A DNA stretch of 44,266 nucleotides from an uncultured Acidimicrobiaceae bacterium (GCA_937975915.1 CALJTY010000046.1:1-44266); one strand, 5' to 3'. Shown: positions 6,901 to 16,274, numbered from the stretch's first letter. The notes: a model not told the origin generated them from the sequence alone. Translations and numbers: made by a program.

Positions 6901-9898
6901 CGCCTTCTTTATTCGATAGGGCAGCCGCTTCGAGAATCTCTGGGGGAACAACAGTTCCTGGTCGGTTCGTTGGATCATCTTTAAGGAATCTTCCGAGTAC
7001 TGGAATTTCTGTGAGCGACTCTGCACGAAGTACTGCTGCAACAACTGGTACAAAGCTTTCAACTGCCGGGTACACCAAGTGACGAGGGAACCAGTCAGGT
7101 TGATACTTAGAGTTGAACGTCCAAAGTGATTCGATTGGCAAGATTCCAGAAAGTCGTTTTAGCGCCCATCGTTCAACGCGAGTGAACGTCCCTTCACCTC
7201 GCTCACCGTCAAGCACTGAGCGAAAGGCTGCGAAGTTAAGGCTGAGTCCCTTGGCTCCTTGTTCGCGAAGGTGGGCAATCGTCGCACAAAGTGCAAAGTC
7301 AATCAGTCCATTCGGATGATCACCTGGGTCACGTCGCATGATGTCGAGTGAATATCCATTCAGTGCGGGAGAGGGAACGAACTGACACAAAGCAACGGGC
7401 ATTCCATTGGCGTCATGCACCATGGTCAGTAGTAGTCCCTTGTCCTTTGGATCAAAAAGACGACCGAGCATCATTGAGAATCCTCGTTCACCTTCGCCGC
7501 GACGGAGCATGGCAATCATTTCCATGATGTCTGGCACTCGCTTGGGTTCAATGTGAGCTGGATCAATGAACTCCACTGTGTAACCGTGCTTTGCGAGGCG
7601 AGTACAGGCTTGGCGAAGGCCTTTCATTTTTCCACCTTCGAGTGAAAATTTCTGTACATCAACGATTGCTTCGTCGCCTAGATAGAGATAGTGCATTCCC
7701 GCCGCACGATAAATAGAAAGCCACTGTTCACTCGCCGCAACGATGCCAATAGTCCAACCTCGTGTCTCTGCAAATGCTCTAAAAGCACTGAACACTTCTG
7801 AACGTTCTGCACCCGGGCCAATGGGGTCAGGAGAAATTAGGGCAACACCGCCATAGACCGCGTAGGCAACCAGCGAATCTCGAAAGAAGAAGAATTGCTT
7901 GTCATCACGTAACGCAAAATAATCAAGTGTGCCTCGTCCGTGTCGCTTGACAATGTCCCTCGCTCTAAGTTCAGCGAGTCGGCGTTCAGTGCTTGAACTG
8001 TGAGTCGAAAGACGGCGGTCAACGACTGGCCTAGTGATGATGTACAAAGCCGAAATAAGTAGTGCCAAGCCAATTGCTAGCAACACTGGGTTAATAAAGT
8101 CTCCGGCGCCGTCGGGAAGTGCGATGTTAGATAGTCCAAGAAGTCGCTCAAAGCATGCAACGAGCAAAACACCAAAAGATGGCAAGTGACGATGCCCGAA
8201 TGATGCCTCTAGCCCGAGTGTTGCTGCAAAGGCCGCGACAATTGCAATAAGAACCAAACGAGAAAGTACGTTTCGCAAACTTCCGCGGTCAGTAGTTCCT
8301 TGGAAATGTGAGCGTTGCGAAATTATGAAAAGCAGAAGAACAAGAGCTGCCAGAGCTGAAGGAATGTGTTCACCTCGAGCAATGTGACCAATGATTGAGA
8401 TGCTCAATGCCGCAATAGAAAAGAACCAAGCGCGGCGTTGACCTCGACGCAGCCCACGCGCAGTCATAATCAATGCGACACCAGCAATTCCAGTCAGCAC
8501 TGCGGCTGATTGAGAAACGCCAAGCGGCAGCACTGAGAGAACTGCGTGCAATCTACTGTGCAGTGGTGCTGACGCAGTTGACACGACGTTGAGAAGGCCA
8601 ACACTAAACATGAGGCCACTTGCAACTCGTCGAATAGTTCGTTGAAACCGTTGAGAGCGAAGTCGATCAAGCGCAACTGGGAATGGTTGGCCTGATGGCC
8701 ATGATCCAATTAATGAAGTCGGTGTTGACGGTGAAGGTTGTACGTTGATGCCGCTCACAATGCGCTCGAGCAGGGTGCCACGCTTCCTCGGTGATTCACC
8801 AGCAATTAGACGCACCTGTACGGTACCTGCGGCTTCAACAACGAGGTAGCTCCACCTGTCTACGGAAGAGAACACTGGCGGAAGACCAAGGCGGCCGCGG
8901 TGCTCAACAATGACTGTTCTAGAGGGGCCAGGAGAAGCACACATGCCACGATCGAGAAAGGCGAGTGCTGGACGTGGCGCGCCACCAACGATCGCCCCAG
9001 CACCAGATCGTTCACCGACGCGACGGGCATATTCAACAGCGTCGACGCCGTCAACCACGGTCGCTGCGAGCGGCTCACTCAGTTCTGGTGCGTGAATGCT
9101 TCTTGACGTGTGGTCAAAGCGTCGGCGGACAATAAGTCCAGCAATGCCAATGACAACTGCTTCTAGAAGAATGATGAGCAACAAGTTAATAATCAGGTCA
9201 CTCCAAAAACTCTGTGCATGCGGGTGACGGATGTGTAGCGCAATGTGAATCTTGTGTGCGGTGAGGTGGTCAAAGACTTTGACGATGCCGCTTGAAAGGT
9301 CGTAGAGCACCATGGCGACGATTGGTAACCACACCCATGGCCCTAGACGGCGATACAAGACTCGCGATGTTACAAATCGGTTGAGCGCGAGAGGGTCTTC
9401 AAGTCGGTCAGCGTCAGAACGATCATCTGAGTCCGCACGGCTGAGGTCGATGTGACTCGTGCCCGCCGCTACGGCGAGGTCACGTACGCCATCAGCGGTT
9501 GCGATGTTGAGCATGAGATCACTCGCAAGCTGGATGCCCATTGTTTCAAGTTCTAACTGGGCACGGTCGCTTTCTCGTAGTTCGATGTCATTAGATCCGG
9601 GCAGGACAAAGAACTGGTGACCTTCGAGTGACGTGTAGGCGGTGATGGCATTTCGAAGTTCTGGAAGTGCGTGAAATGTTGCATCAATGAATTTTGCGAG
9701 GTCCGCGGTTGAGTCTGGATGGAAAAAGTTGCCCGCAACCACGACAACGGCTGCGTCGTCAATATCGCCCAAAAGGTCGATAAATTCCCTTACCGGCCGG
9801 CTCTTTGCATCCGTTCTAGGCGAAAGCGACAGGTCGCTCACCACATAGACGTGTTGACCGTACGGAATCGGTAGCGTTAATCGTTCAGTCGCTCCCAC
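6893..9898 (-). CDS. Large membrane protein: degenerate metallophosphoesterase-like head plus MprF-like (DUF2156) C-terminal transferase
   Basis: A 1001-residue protein read from GTG 9896-9898. Residues about 12-160 resemble a calcineurin-like phosphoesterase in layout (VVSDLSL at 19-25, VVAGNFFHPD at 53-62, VLPGSNDIELR at 98-108), but the metal-binding signatures DxH, GDxxD and GNHD are altered to DLS, GNFF and GSND. Hydrophobic helices follow near 190-260, then a soluble section, then a multi-helix block at about 430-625. From about 636 the C-terminus matches the phosphatidylglycerol lysyltransferase/DUF2156 fold, with landmarks DKQFFFFRDSLVAYAVYGGV and MKGLRQACTRLAKHGYTVEF. That domain moves aminoacyl groups from tRNA to membrane lipid in MprF and LysX enzymes, so a lipid-modifying role is a fair inference. 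The substrate is unknown. It converges on, and overlaps by eight bases, the ATP-grasp gene. Confidence 0.8.
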   Translation of the reverse strand: MGATERLTLPIPYGQHVYVVSDLSLSPRTDAKSRPVREFIDLLGDIDDAAVVVVAGNFFHPDSTADLAKFIDATFHALPELRNAITAYTSLEGHQFFVLPGSNDIELRESDRAQLELETMGIQLASDLMLNIATADGVRDLAVAAGTSHIDLSRADSDDRSDADRLEDPLALNRFVTSRVLYRRLGPWVWLPIVAMVLYDLSSGIVKVFDHLTAHKIHIALHIRHPHAQSFWSDLIINLLLIILLEAVVIGIAGLIVRRRFDHTSRSIHAPELSEPLAATVVDGVDAVEYARRVGERSGAGAIVGGAPRPALAFLDRGMCASPGPSRTVIVEHRGRLGLPPVFSSVDRWSYLVVEAAGTVQVRLIAGESPRKRGTLLERIVSGINVQPSPSTPTSLIGSWPSGQPFPVALDRLRSQRFQRTIRRVASGLMFSVGLLNVVSTASAPLHSRLHAVLSVLPLGVSQSAAVLTGIAGVALIMTARGLRRGQRRAWFFSIAALSISIIGHIARGEHIPSALAALVLLLFIISQRSHFQGTTDRGSLRNVLSRLVLIAIVAAFAATLGLEASFGHRHLPSFGVLLVACFERLLGLSNIALPDGAGDFINPVLLAIGLALLISALYIITRPVVDRRLSTHSSSTERRLAELRARDIVKRHGRGTLDYFALRDDKQFFFFRDSLVAYAVYGGVALISPDPIGPGAERSEVFSAFRAFAETRGWTIGIVAASEQWLSIYRAAGMHYLYLGDEAIVDVQKFSLEGGKMKGLRQACTRLAKHGYTVEFIDPAHIEPKRVPDIMEMIAMLRRGEGERGFSMMLGRLFDPKDKGLLLTMVHDANGMPVALCQFVPSPALNGYSLDIMRRDPGDHPNGLIDFALCATIAHLREQGAKGLSLNFAAFRSVLDGERGEGTFTRVERWALKRLSGILPIESLWTFNSKYQPDWFPRHLVYPAVESFVPVVAAVLRAESLTEIPVLGRFLKDDPTNRPGTVVPPEILEAAALSNKEGAS

Positions 9899-9936
9899 CC
9901 ATCTATTCTCGCAGACATTGACTGAGCTGTGACCTT

Positions 9937-9942
9937 TAGGCT
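9937..9942 (+). promoter_or_regulatory. Candidate -10 element upstream of the HAD gene
   Basis: TAGGCT lies 11 bases before the ATG at 9954, and no Shine-Dalgarno sequence lies between. The same TAGGCT/TAGCAT form is found just before several other starts in this window (26856, 29654, 31355, 38764). With the usual distance from -10 to transcription start, the leader would be only a few bases. No convincing -35 element is visible. Confidence 0.4.
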
Positions 9943-9953
9943 GAAACCTACGT

Positions 9954-10442
9954 ATGACTAGCGATTACACCCGAGAAAACTGGCACTGGCGACAAGAACC
10001 TCTTAGTCCACGTCCGGCAGTAATTTTCGACATCGATGGCGTGCTCGCTGATGCAGCTGGTCGACAACACTTTCTCGACTGGGGTGACTGGAAGAGTTTC
10101 TTCGATGCTTGCGGCGATGATCCAATAATTGAAGAGATTGAACGACTGCTGCATCTCCTTGACAAAGATCTTTCAATCATTCTTTTGACTGGTCGACCTC
10201 GTCGAGTGCAGCCACATACAGTCGCTTGGTTGGAGCGTTACGGAATTCGTTGGGATCTACTCATCATGCGTGAATACGGTGACTATTCCGGAGTTGACCA
10301 GTTCAAACGAGGGGCCCTACATGATCTTGTGGGACAGGGTTATGACATTCGCTTAGCACTGGATGATGATCCAAAGAATCACGCAATGTACGTGCGTGAA
10401 GGCGTGCCCTGCGTGTACATCCACTCTGGTTACTACTTGTAA
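9954..10442 (+). CDS. HAD-superfamily phosphatase, polynucleotide-kinase 3'-phosphatase-like
   Basis: The 162-residue soluble protein has the HAD motifs in order. Motif I is FDIDGVLAD with nucleophile D26 and acid/base D28. Motif II is ILLTGRP with T79. A lysine follows at about K118 in DQFKRGAL. The acidic motif IV is LALDDDP at 135-140. The short cap and the TGRP form resemble the phosphatase half of T4 polynucleotide kinase and related stand-alone phosphatases. The real substrate could be a nucleotide, a nucleic acid end or a small phosphate ester. The start ATG 9954 is preceded by TAGGCT and lacks an obvious ribosome binding site. It is divergent from the MprF-like gene and its TAA directly abuts the stop of hemY with no intervening base. 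Confidence 0.8.
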   Translation: MTSDYTRENWHWRQEPLSPRPAVIFDIDGVLADAAGRQHFLDWGDWKSFFDACGDDPIIEEIERLLHLLDKDLSIILLTGRPRRVQPHTVAWLERYGIRWDLLIMREYGDYSGVDQFKRGALHDLVGQGYDIRLALDDDPKNHAMYVREGVPCVYIHSGYYL

Positions 10443-11858
10443 CTAGTTGGCGAGCCAGCCAAGAACTTCTCGGCCAGCACGTCTACCTGAACCAATGCTG
10501 GCGGGAATGCCAACGCCGTCGTATGCATTTCCACACAGGGCGATCTTGGCGTTATTGGCGTTCTGTTTCGCTGCTGTAGAAACGTCGTCGTGACCTACGT
10601 AGTACTGAGGAAGACCTTGTGGCCAGCGCTGTACCAACGACTCCAGTGGTGAGTCGAATTTCTTTAGAAGGAAGCTGAGTTCGTTAGATACTCGCTCGGT
10701 GAGTTCACTGTCACTGAATTCTGTCCATCGTTCATCATCAATTCTGCCCACGTGCGCACGAAGCAAAACGTCATCTGGGCGTCGCAGTCGGCTCCACTTT
10801 CTGTCAAGGAAAGTAATTGCGGTCACCATGAGCGAGTCATCTCCACTCCACGCAGTACCAAGTGGGATGAGCACACCAGTTCCGTGTTCGGGAAGTTCAA
10901 TGTTCGAAGTTGCCACGCTGAACGTCACCATTGCAGCACCGGCACTCTTGATTTGTGCGAGGGGAGCGAATGGTTCATTCAGTTTGTGCATCAACTCAAA
11001 TACCGCAGGTGCCGGAGTAGCCAGAATGACTGCGTTAGCGGTTGTCGTTGTGCGCTCGGTATCAACTTCCCATACGTAGGGGCTTGAAGGCGTTGATCGA
11101 AGTGCAGTAACTGCCACACCCTTCCTGATCACAACCCCACGCTCAAGTAATTTCTGAGCAAGTTTTTCGGGCATAGAGCCAACACCTTCTTGGAGTGAAT
11201 TAAATATCGGCCCTTCACCAACAACAGCCGGTGTGCGAAGCGCTTTCATGATGGAGCCACCCTTTTTGGCGGCTTCGAATAATGCTGGGAACACAGTCTT
11301 GGCAGAAAGCTCATCGATGCGGCCAGCTTGAATTCCACCGATCATTGGCTCAACAAATTGATAGGCAATTTCGTTACCGAGTTTGGTTCTGACGATTTCA
11401 CCAATTGAAATGTCATCATGAACTTTTAATGACTTAGCAAATAGCTCGTCTCGGCGCGCGCGAAGTTTTGCCTTAAATGACAGACCTTTTACGGATCGAA
11501 CAGTCTTTGATGAAGTTGGCATTCCAAGCACCAGACCAGTTGGTAATTCGTGGAGTGCACCACGCAACCAAATTGAAGCGCCATTCGCGTCAATTGGAAC
11601 TAACTCCGAGCTGAGTCCGAGTTCTTTTGCGAGCTGCACTGCTTCAGGTCTGCGCGCTAGAAAGCCGTCAGCTCCAAGGTCAATTGTTCTGCCAGCGAAC
11701 TGAGTGGCTGCGAGTGCGCCGCCAATTCGATTACTTGCTTCAATAATCTCTACACGAGGTGTTGAGCCATTTGGGCCAGCTTCGCCACCAGTGAGCTCCC
11801 AAGCGGCACTCAGCCCGCTGATTCCTCCGCCGACAATGACGATGGAATCACGTTGCAC
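10443..11858 (-). CDS. hemY: Coproporphyrinogen/protoporphyrinogen oxidase (HemY, CgoX type)
   Basis: FAD-dependent oxidase of haem synthesis, 471 residues from GTG 11856-11858. The N-terminus carries the dinucleotide-binding motif VGGGISGLSAAWEL, followed by IIEASNRIGGALA, which matches the E-x7-GG flavin signature. The C-terminus has the second FAD-contact motif IALCGNAYDGVGIPASIGSG, typical of HemY. In actinobacteria this enzyme usually oxidises coproporphyrinogen III to coproporphyrin III, ahead of CpfC, rather than acting on protoporphyrinogen; that substrate is assigned from knowledge of the phylum. It is the last gene of hemE-hemH-hemY, starting directly after the hemH stop. Its own stop abuts the convergent HAD gene. 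Confidence 0.93.
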   Translation of the reverse strand: MQRDSIVIVGGGISGLSAAWELTGGEAGPNGSTPRVEIIEASNRIGGALAATQFAGRTIDLGADGFLARRPEAVQLAKELGLSSELVPIDANGASIWLRGALHELPTGLVLGMPTSSKTVRSVKGLSFKAKLRARRDELFAKSLKVHDDISIGEIVRTKLGNEIAYQFVEPMIGGIQAGRIDELSAKTVFPALFEAAKKGGSIMKALRTPAVVGEGPIFNSLQEGVGSMPEKLAQKLLERGVVIRKGVAVTALRSTPSSPYVWEVDTERTTTTANAVILATPAPAVFELMHKLNEPFAPLAQIKSAGAAMVTFSVATSNIELPEHGTGVLIPLGTAWSGDDSLMVTAITFLDRKWSRLRRPDDVLLRAHVGRIDDERWTEFSDSELTERVSNELSFLLKKFDSPLESLVQRWPQGLPQYYVGHDDVSTAAKQNANNAKIALCGNAYDGVGIPASIGSGRRAGREVLGWLAN

Positions 11859-12767
11859 TTAGACGTCCGCGTGTTGGACGATGTTGGCGAGAATGTCAAC
11901 GAATTCTTGGTCCGCATTGAGAGAGACCGTGCGCACGATGTTCAGATCAACTTCCTTAGCCACACCTTGAGCCTCAATGTCGATGTCAAAGAGCACTTCG
12001 AGGTGATCTGAAACGAATCCAATTGGACAAGAAACAATGTCTGTAATTCCGCTTGCACGCTTCGCACGCAAAACGTCCAAGATGTCAGGTCCAATCCATG
12101 GGTCTGCGGTACGACCAGCAGACTGCCAGGCAATGTCCCATTCAGTGACCCCAGCAATTTCAGCAGCACGTTTCGCACTGTCCAGTAATTGGTCTGGATA
12201 GTTGTCACCGTTAGCGAGAATCTTCTCTGGGAGTGAGTGAGCTGAAAAGAGGACCTGGGTATTTTCGAGTCGGTCAGTTGGAACTTTTGCGAGTGCTTCG
12301 TTTACGCGCTTAGCAATCAGTTCTAAGAATCCTGGGAATTCGTACCATTCACCAATTTCAATGAATTCAATTCCTTCGCCAAGTGTTTCTTTCGCGCGTG
12401 TCATGTACTGCAGCGTTGACATAGTTGAAGAGTGCGGAGCTAGAACAAGGCCAATGACTTTTGTGAAGCCATCATCTTTAAAGGTTTGGGCAATCTCTTC
12501 GAGCATTGGTGGCTCGTACTTGGATCCAAATCGAACGTCATATTTTCCTGGGCTCAGTTTTTCAAGAGCATCGCGAATTCCATCTACCTGAGCGTCGGTG
12601 CGCTCGTTAAGAGGAGAGGTTCCACCAATTGCGCTGTAGCGGCGAACGAGATCGGAAAGCAGCTCTGGTGTTGGTGGGCGTCCGTGACGGATGCGCGTGT
12701 AATACGGCTCAATGTTTTCTGGTGTGGTTGGCGTGCCGTACGCCATGATTAGTACTCCGGTTTTCAT
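11859..12767 (-). CDS. hemH: Ferrochelatase (coproporphyrin III ferrochelatase, HemH/CpfC)
   Basis: Inserts ferrous iron into the porphyrin ring, 302 residues. Landmarks are VLIMAYGTPTTPENIEPYY at the N-terminus, RYSAIGGTSPLN near residue 45, the catalytic-histidine region VLFSAHSLPEKILANGD near residue 168 with DQL following shortly after, and SCPIGFVSDHLEVLFDIDIE near residue 246 with the metal-site glutamate (all standard ferrochelatase signatures). Length fits the short actinobacterial form without the C-terminal iron-sulfur cluster extension. The ATG overlaps the hemE stop by four bases and the TAA is immediately followed by the GTG of hemY, so the three genes form one coupled operon. 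Confidence 0.96.
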   Translation of the reverse strand: MKTGVLIMAYGTPTTPENIEPYYTRIRHGRPPTPELLSDLVRRYSAIGGTSPLNERTDAQVDGIRDALEKLSPGKYDVRFGSKYEPPMLEEIAQTFKDDGFTKVIGLVLAPHSSTMSTLQYMTRAKETLGEGIEFIEIGEWYEFPGFLELIAKRVNEALAKVPTDRLENTQVLFSAHSLPEKILANGDNYPDQLLDSAKRAAEIAGVTEWDIAWQSAGRTADPWIGPDILDVLRAKRASGITDIVSCPIGFVSDHLEVLFDIDIEAQGVAKEVDLNIVRTVSLNADQEFVDILANIVQHADV

Positions 12768-13798
12768 CGCACTCCTGCTTTTCCTTCGTCGTGAACAACT
12801 TTCACCACGGCGCTCAATACGTCGGGATCAGTTGATGGCAAAACGCCATGACCAAGGTTAAAGATATGTCCGGCATCTGTGCCCACGCGGGCGAGGACCT
12901 CACGTGCCGCCTGCACTCCAAGTTCTACGCCCCCGAGACAGCGTGCGGGGTCAAGGTTTCCCTGCGAAGGTTTTCCAGTTCGCCTGCGGCCTTCATCAAG
13001 GTCAACGTGCCAGTCAATGCCAACCACGTTGCTGCCTGCAGAGGCCATTTGACCAAGTAATTCGCCTGTGCCCACACCAAAAAGAATTGTTGGAACGTTG
13101 AGGTCAGCAATACCTTCGAAGACTCGCTTGGTTGCTGGCAACGCAAAACGTTCGTACTCAGCGCGTGTTAGAGATCCGGCCCATGAGTCAAATAGTTGTA
13201 GCGCTCTTGCACCGTGTTCAACTTGGGCGCGAAGGAATGAGACAGTGATGCCAACGAGGCGGTCCATCAATTTGTCAAAGAGCGCAGGTTGGGCGTGCAT
13301 CATTGATTTGATGATTGCGAACTCACGAGTGGGCGCACCTTCTACGAGGTAGCTCGCCACAGTAAAGGGCGCACCAGCAAATCCGATGAGGGGAGTGTCG
13401 GTACTTTTTAGTTCCTCGACAACTAGGTCAACGGTGTCGGTGACGTGCTTGATGTCTGAAGGAGTCAAATCACGAAGTCGCTCCAGGTCCGCTTCAGATG
13501 TAAATGGGTTCGCAATGACTGGCCCACGACCGGGCACGACGTCGACGCCAAAGTCAATTGCGTGATATGGCACAACAATGTCGGAGAAAAGAATTGCACC
13601 GTCAACGCCGTAGCGACGGACCGGTTGCATTGTTACTTCTGCAGCAATTTTGGGATCAGCAATTGCGTCCAGGATTGAACCCGTGCCACGCAGCGCACGG
13701 TATTCAGGCAGCGAACGCCCCGCTTGGCGCATGAACCAAACCGGCACGTGCTCAACACTTTCGCCTCGACATGCCCTCAGTAGAACTGGATCGCTCAC
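12764..13798 (-). CDS. hemE: Uroporphyrinogen decarboxylase
   Basis: Removes four carboxyl groups from uroporphyrinogen III to give coproporphyrinogen III; 344 residues, cytosolic. Signature 1 is PVWFMRQAGRSLPEYRALR near residue 20 and signature 2 is GFAGAPFTVASYLVEG near residue 139. The C-terminal HIFNLGHGVLPSTDPD carries the conserved histidine. Translation from GTG 13796-13798 is supported by a strong AAAGGAG ribosome binding site six to seven bases upstream. It is the first gene of the haem operon, with a candidate promoter upstream, and it is divergent from the HelD-like gene. Confidence 0.97.
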   Translation of the reverse strand: MSDPVLLRACRGESVEHVPVWFMRQAGRSLPEYRALRGTGSILDAIADPKIAAEVTMQPVRRYGVDGAILFSDIVVPYHAIDFGVDVVPGRGPVIANPFTSEADLERLRDLTPSDIKHVTDTVDLVVEELKSTDTPLIGFAGAPFTVASYLVEGAPTREFAIIKSMMHAQPALFDKLMDRLVGITVSFLRAQVEHGARALQLFDSWAGSLTRAEYERFALPATKRVFEGIADLNVPTILFGVGTGELLGQMASAGSNVVGIDWHVDLDEGRRRTGKPSQGNLDPARCLGGVELGVQAAREVLARVGTDAGHIFNLGHGVLPSTDPDVLSAVVKVVHDEGKAGVR

Positions 13799-13819
13799 TT
13801 GACTCCTTTTACCCTTTCC

Positions 13820-13849
13820 AATCTAGGCGCAATGGGTAATTCTGCCCAA
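13820..13849 (-). promoter_or_regulatory. Candidate promoter of the hemE-hemH-hemY operon
   Basis: On the minus strand, TTGGGC (13849-13844) and TAGATT (13825-13820) are separated by 18 bases, giving a plausible -35/-10 pair. Transcription would start near 13813, leaving a short leader that contains the AAAGGAG ribosome binding site of hemE. This rests on matches to the housekeeping consensus only. Confidence 0.45.
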
Positions 13850-13902
13850 AGTGCCACCCCCTAGAAGTTCCCCTAGGATTGATAAACCCAAAATTCAAGA
13901 CT

Positions 13903-16224
13903 GTGAAAGAGGCCCAAGTGGCACACGAGCGTGAGATAGCCGAGGAACAGGAGTTCTTAAACCTCGCCCTCGTCGCGCTTGAACACATGCGTGAAGAAGC
14001 CATGGCCATGCGCGATAACGCGGCGGTGGCGAACATGCGCGGTGCCGGAGACCTGGTGGAACGTGACGTTGTAATGAGCACAGCTCTTACGAGACTCGAT
14101 CAGCTGGCAATTGGCGATCAGCCACTCTTCTTTGGTCGTATTGACTACGACGTCAACGATGAGGGAACGCGTGACGTGTACCACGTAGGTCGTCTCGCTG
14201 TTTCTGACGAACAATTAAACGCACTCGTAGTTGACTGGCGTGCCCCGGTTGCTGAAGCGTTCTACCGCGCAACCGGTGTTGAATCTCTCGGGCTCAGTCG
14301 CCGACGTCACGTGGCTATTCGTGGCCACGAAGTTGTCGGCGTCGAAGATGAATACTTTGCTGACGCTAACGGAGACCTCATGGTTCCTGAAGACGAGGCG
14401 CGAAGTGCAACACCTGAAGGTCTCGTCGATGGAGGTATGGCGCTAGGTGGTCCCGGGGCACTTCTGGCGGCACTTGGTCGCGCACGTACTGGTCGAATGG
14501 GTGACATCATCGCAACCATTCAGGGTGAGCAAGACCGCATCATCAGAAATCCACTCGCTGGAATTTTGTTAGTCCAAGGTGGACCGGGAACCGGAAAAAC
14601 TGCAGTGGCGTTGCACCGAGCTGCTTACCTTCTCTTTACACACCGCTCGACCCTCGAACGCCAAGGCGTCTTGGTGGTTGGTCCAAACCCACTCTTTCTT
14701 AATTACATTGAAAATGTTTTGCCTTCACTTGGAGAATCAGGTGTCACGCTCGCAACCATTTCTGAGCTCGTTACCAACGTTGAAGTTGGTGCGCGCGAAA
14801 GCGAAGAGCTCGATCAGCTGAAGGGTGACATTCGAATGGTGAAAGTTCTGGCGCGAGCACTTCGTACTCGCCAGCACCCATTACGAGATGACGTAGAGAT
14901 CCCAGTAGGTCGCGCAATTTTGAACCTCAAGGCATCGTGGAGCAAGGACATTGTTGAGCGTGCTCGCAGGCGTCCGGGAAACCACAACCAGCGCAGATCA
15001 GCTGTTGGCCGTGAGCTTGCACTGCGCATGGCTAATGAATACCACTCGCGTTTTGTGAAAAATAGTGACGAAGAAATTTCACAGGTGAATGAACTCGCTG
15101 ATGCAATCCGCGCTACCCAGCAATTCAAGATTGCGCTGCAACGTATCTGGCCACGGCTAACGGGACAGGATTTGCTTCATGACCTCTTCGGGGCTCCAGC
15201 TCTTATTCGTGCCGCGGCAAAAGACATTCTCAACGATGAGGAAATTACACTTCTGCACCGTCCACGCTCGCTAAACCTTGAAGACGTCCTTTGGACAAAA
15301 GCTGACGCGGCACTGATTGACGAAGCGCGAATTCTTCTCGGACCGAGAAAGAAGCCACGTCCAAAACCAAAGCCTGGTGACTCTGGAATTCTTGACGGTG
15401 TTGATCTTGATGCCTACGCCGGAAATGTTCGCCAAGCTGCACTTCGTGAAGCAGAGCGGCTCGCTCCAACCCAGAGCCAAGAACTTGATGAAGCTGAGTT
15501 CGTTACCTATGGCCACATTGTTGTTGATGAAGCGCAAGACCTCTCGCCAATGGAACTTCGTGTACTAAAGCGCCGTGACCTGACTGGTTCAATGACGATT
15601 GTCGGAGACATGGGTCAAGCAACTACTGCTGGTTCTTCTGCGTCGTGGAATGCGGTGCTTGAAGTTTTAGAGCCGAGACGAGAACCTGCACGTGTTGACC
15701 TCACGGTCAGTTACCGCACCCCCGAGGAAGTTCTTGATTTTGCGCAGCCAACACTTAAAGCCGCGTCACCTGACCTCGAAGCGCCAAAACCGGTGAGACG
15801 TGCTGGTTCAGATCCGACAGTTGAAGTAGTTGCTCCGAATGAGTTCGCTGCCACACTGAGCGCTGCAGTAAAGCGTGAATGCGAAAACGTTCACCCGGGT
15901 CGCGTTGCGGTAATCGTGACGAGCACACGAGTAGATGAAATAGTTGCAATTTTGAATGGCGCTGGACTGGGCGCAATTGACCCTCGCGAATTGGAATCTA
16001 AGGGGCTAAGTGCCGACCTCGTGGTCCTCGCCGCTGAAGGGGCGAACGGCCTGGAGTTTGACGCCACGGTTGTGGTCGAGCCGGGCGAAATTGCCCGCCG
16101 TGGGTCTGGTGCCACAAAAGCCATTACTTCTCGGGGACTTAGAACCCTCTACGTCGCAATGACCCGTCCAACCAGGCGTCTAGCCATTGTTGCCTCGGGC
16201 GAGCTACCTCCAACAATTACTTAA
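13903..16224 (+). CDS. HelD-type superfamily 1 helicase-like ATPase (RNA polymerase recycling)
   Basis: About 773 residues from GTG 13903. A TTG at 13879 would add eight residues, but it overlaps a possible -10 TAGGAT (13874-13879), so I prefer the GTG; GTG 13918 is also possible. The N-terminus (EREIAEEQEFLNLALVALEH) is the charged coiled coil by which HelD proteins reach into RNA polymerase. Superfamily 1 motifs follow: Walker A GGPGTGKTAVALHRAAYLL near residue 230, Walker B VVDEAQDLSPMELRVL near 547, motif III IVGDMGQA, motif IV SYRTPEEVL and motif VI LYVAMTRPTRRL near the end. This layout matches the HelD/HelR family, which releases stalled RNA polymerase from DNA or inhibitors, more than DNA-repair UvrD. 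It stands alone, divergent from hemE. Confidence 0.85.
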   Translation: MKEAQVAHEREIAEEQEFLNLALVALEHMREEAMAMRDNAAVANMRGAGDLVERDVVMSTALTRLDQLAIGDQPLFFGRIDYDVNDEGTRDVYHVGRLAVSDEQLNALVVDWRAPVAEAFYRATGVESLGLSRRRHVAIRGHEVVGVEDEYFADANGDLMVPEDEARSATPEGLVDGGMALGGPGALLAALGRARTGRMGDIIATIQGEQDRIIRNPLAGILLVQGGPGTGKTAVALHRAAYLLFTHRSTLERQGVLVVGPNPLFLNYIENVLPSLGESGVTLATISELVTNVEVGARESEELDQLKGDIRMVKVLARALRTRQHPLRDDVEIPVGRAILNLKASWSKDIVERARRRPGNHNQRRSAVGRELALRMANEYHSRFVKNSDEEISQVNELADAIRATQQFKIALQRIWPRLTGQDLLHDLFGAPALIRAAAKDILNDEEITLLHRPRSLNLEDVLWTKADAALIDEARILLGPRKKPRPKPKPGDSGILDGVDLDAYAGNVRQAALREAERLAPTQSQELDEAEFVTYGHIVVDEAQDLSPMELRVLKRRDLTGSMTIVGDMGQATTAGSSASWNAVLEVLEPRREPARVDLTVSYRTPEEVLDFAQPTLKAASPDLEAPKPVRRAGSDPTVEVVAPNEFAATLSAAVKRECENVHPGRVAVIVTSTRVDEIVAILNGAGLGAIDPRELESKGLSADLVVLAAEGANGLEFDATVVVEPGEIARRGSGATKAITSRGLRTLYVAMTRPTRRLAIVASGELPPTIT

Positions 16225-16274
16225 AAACCGTTAGTTATGGCACGAAGTTGGTTTTTTCTAGTAGAACTGATGGC

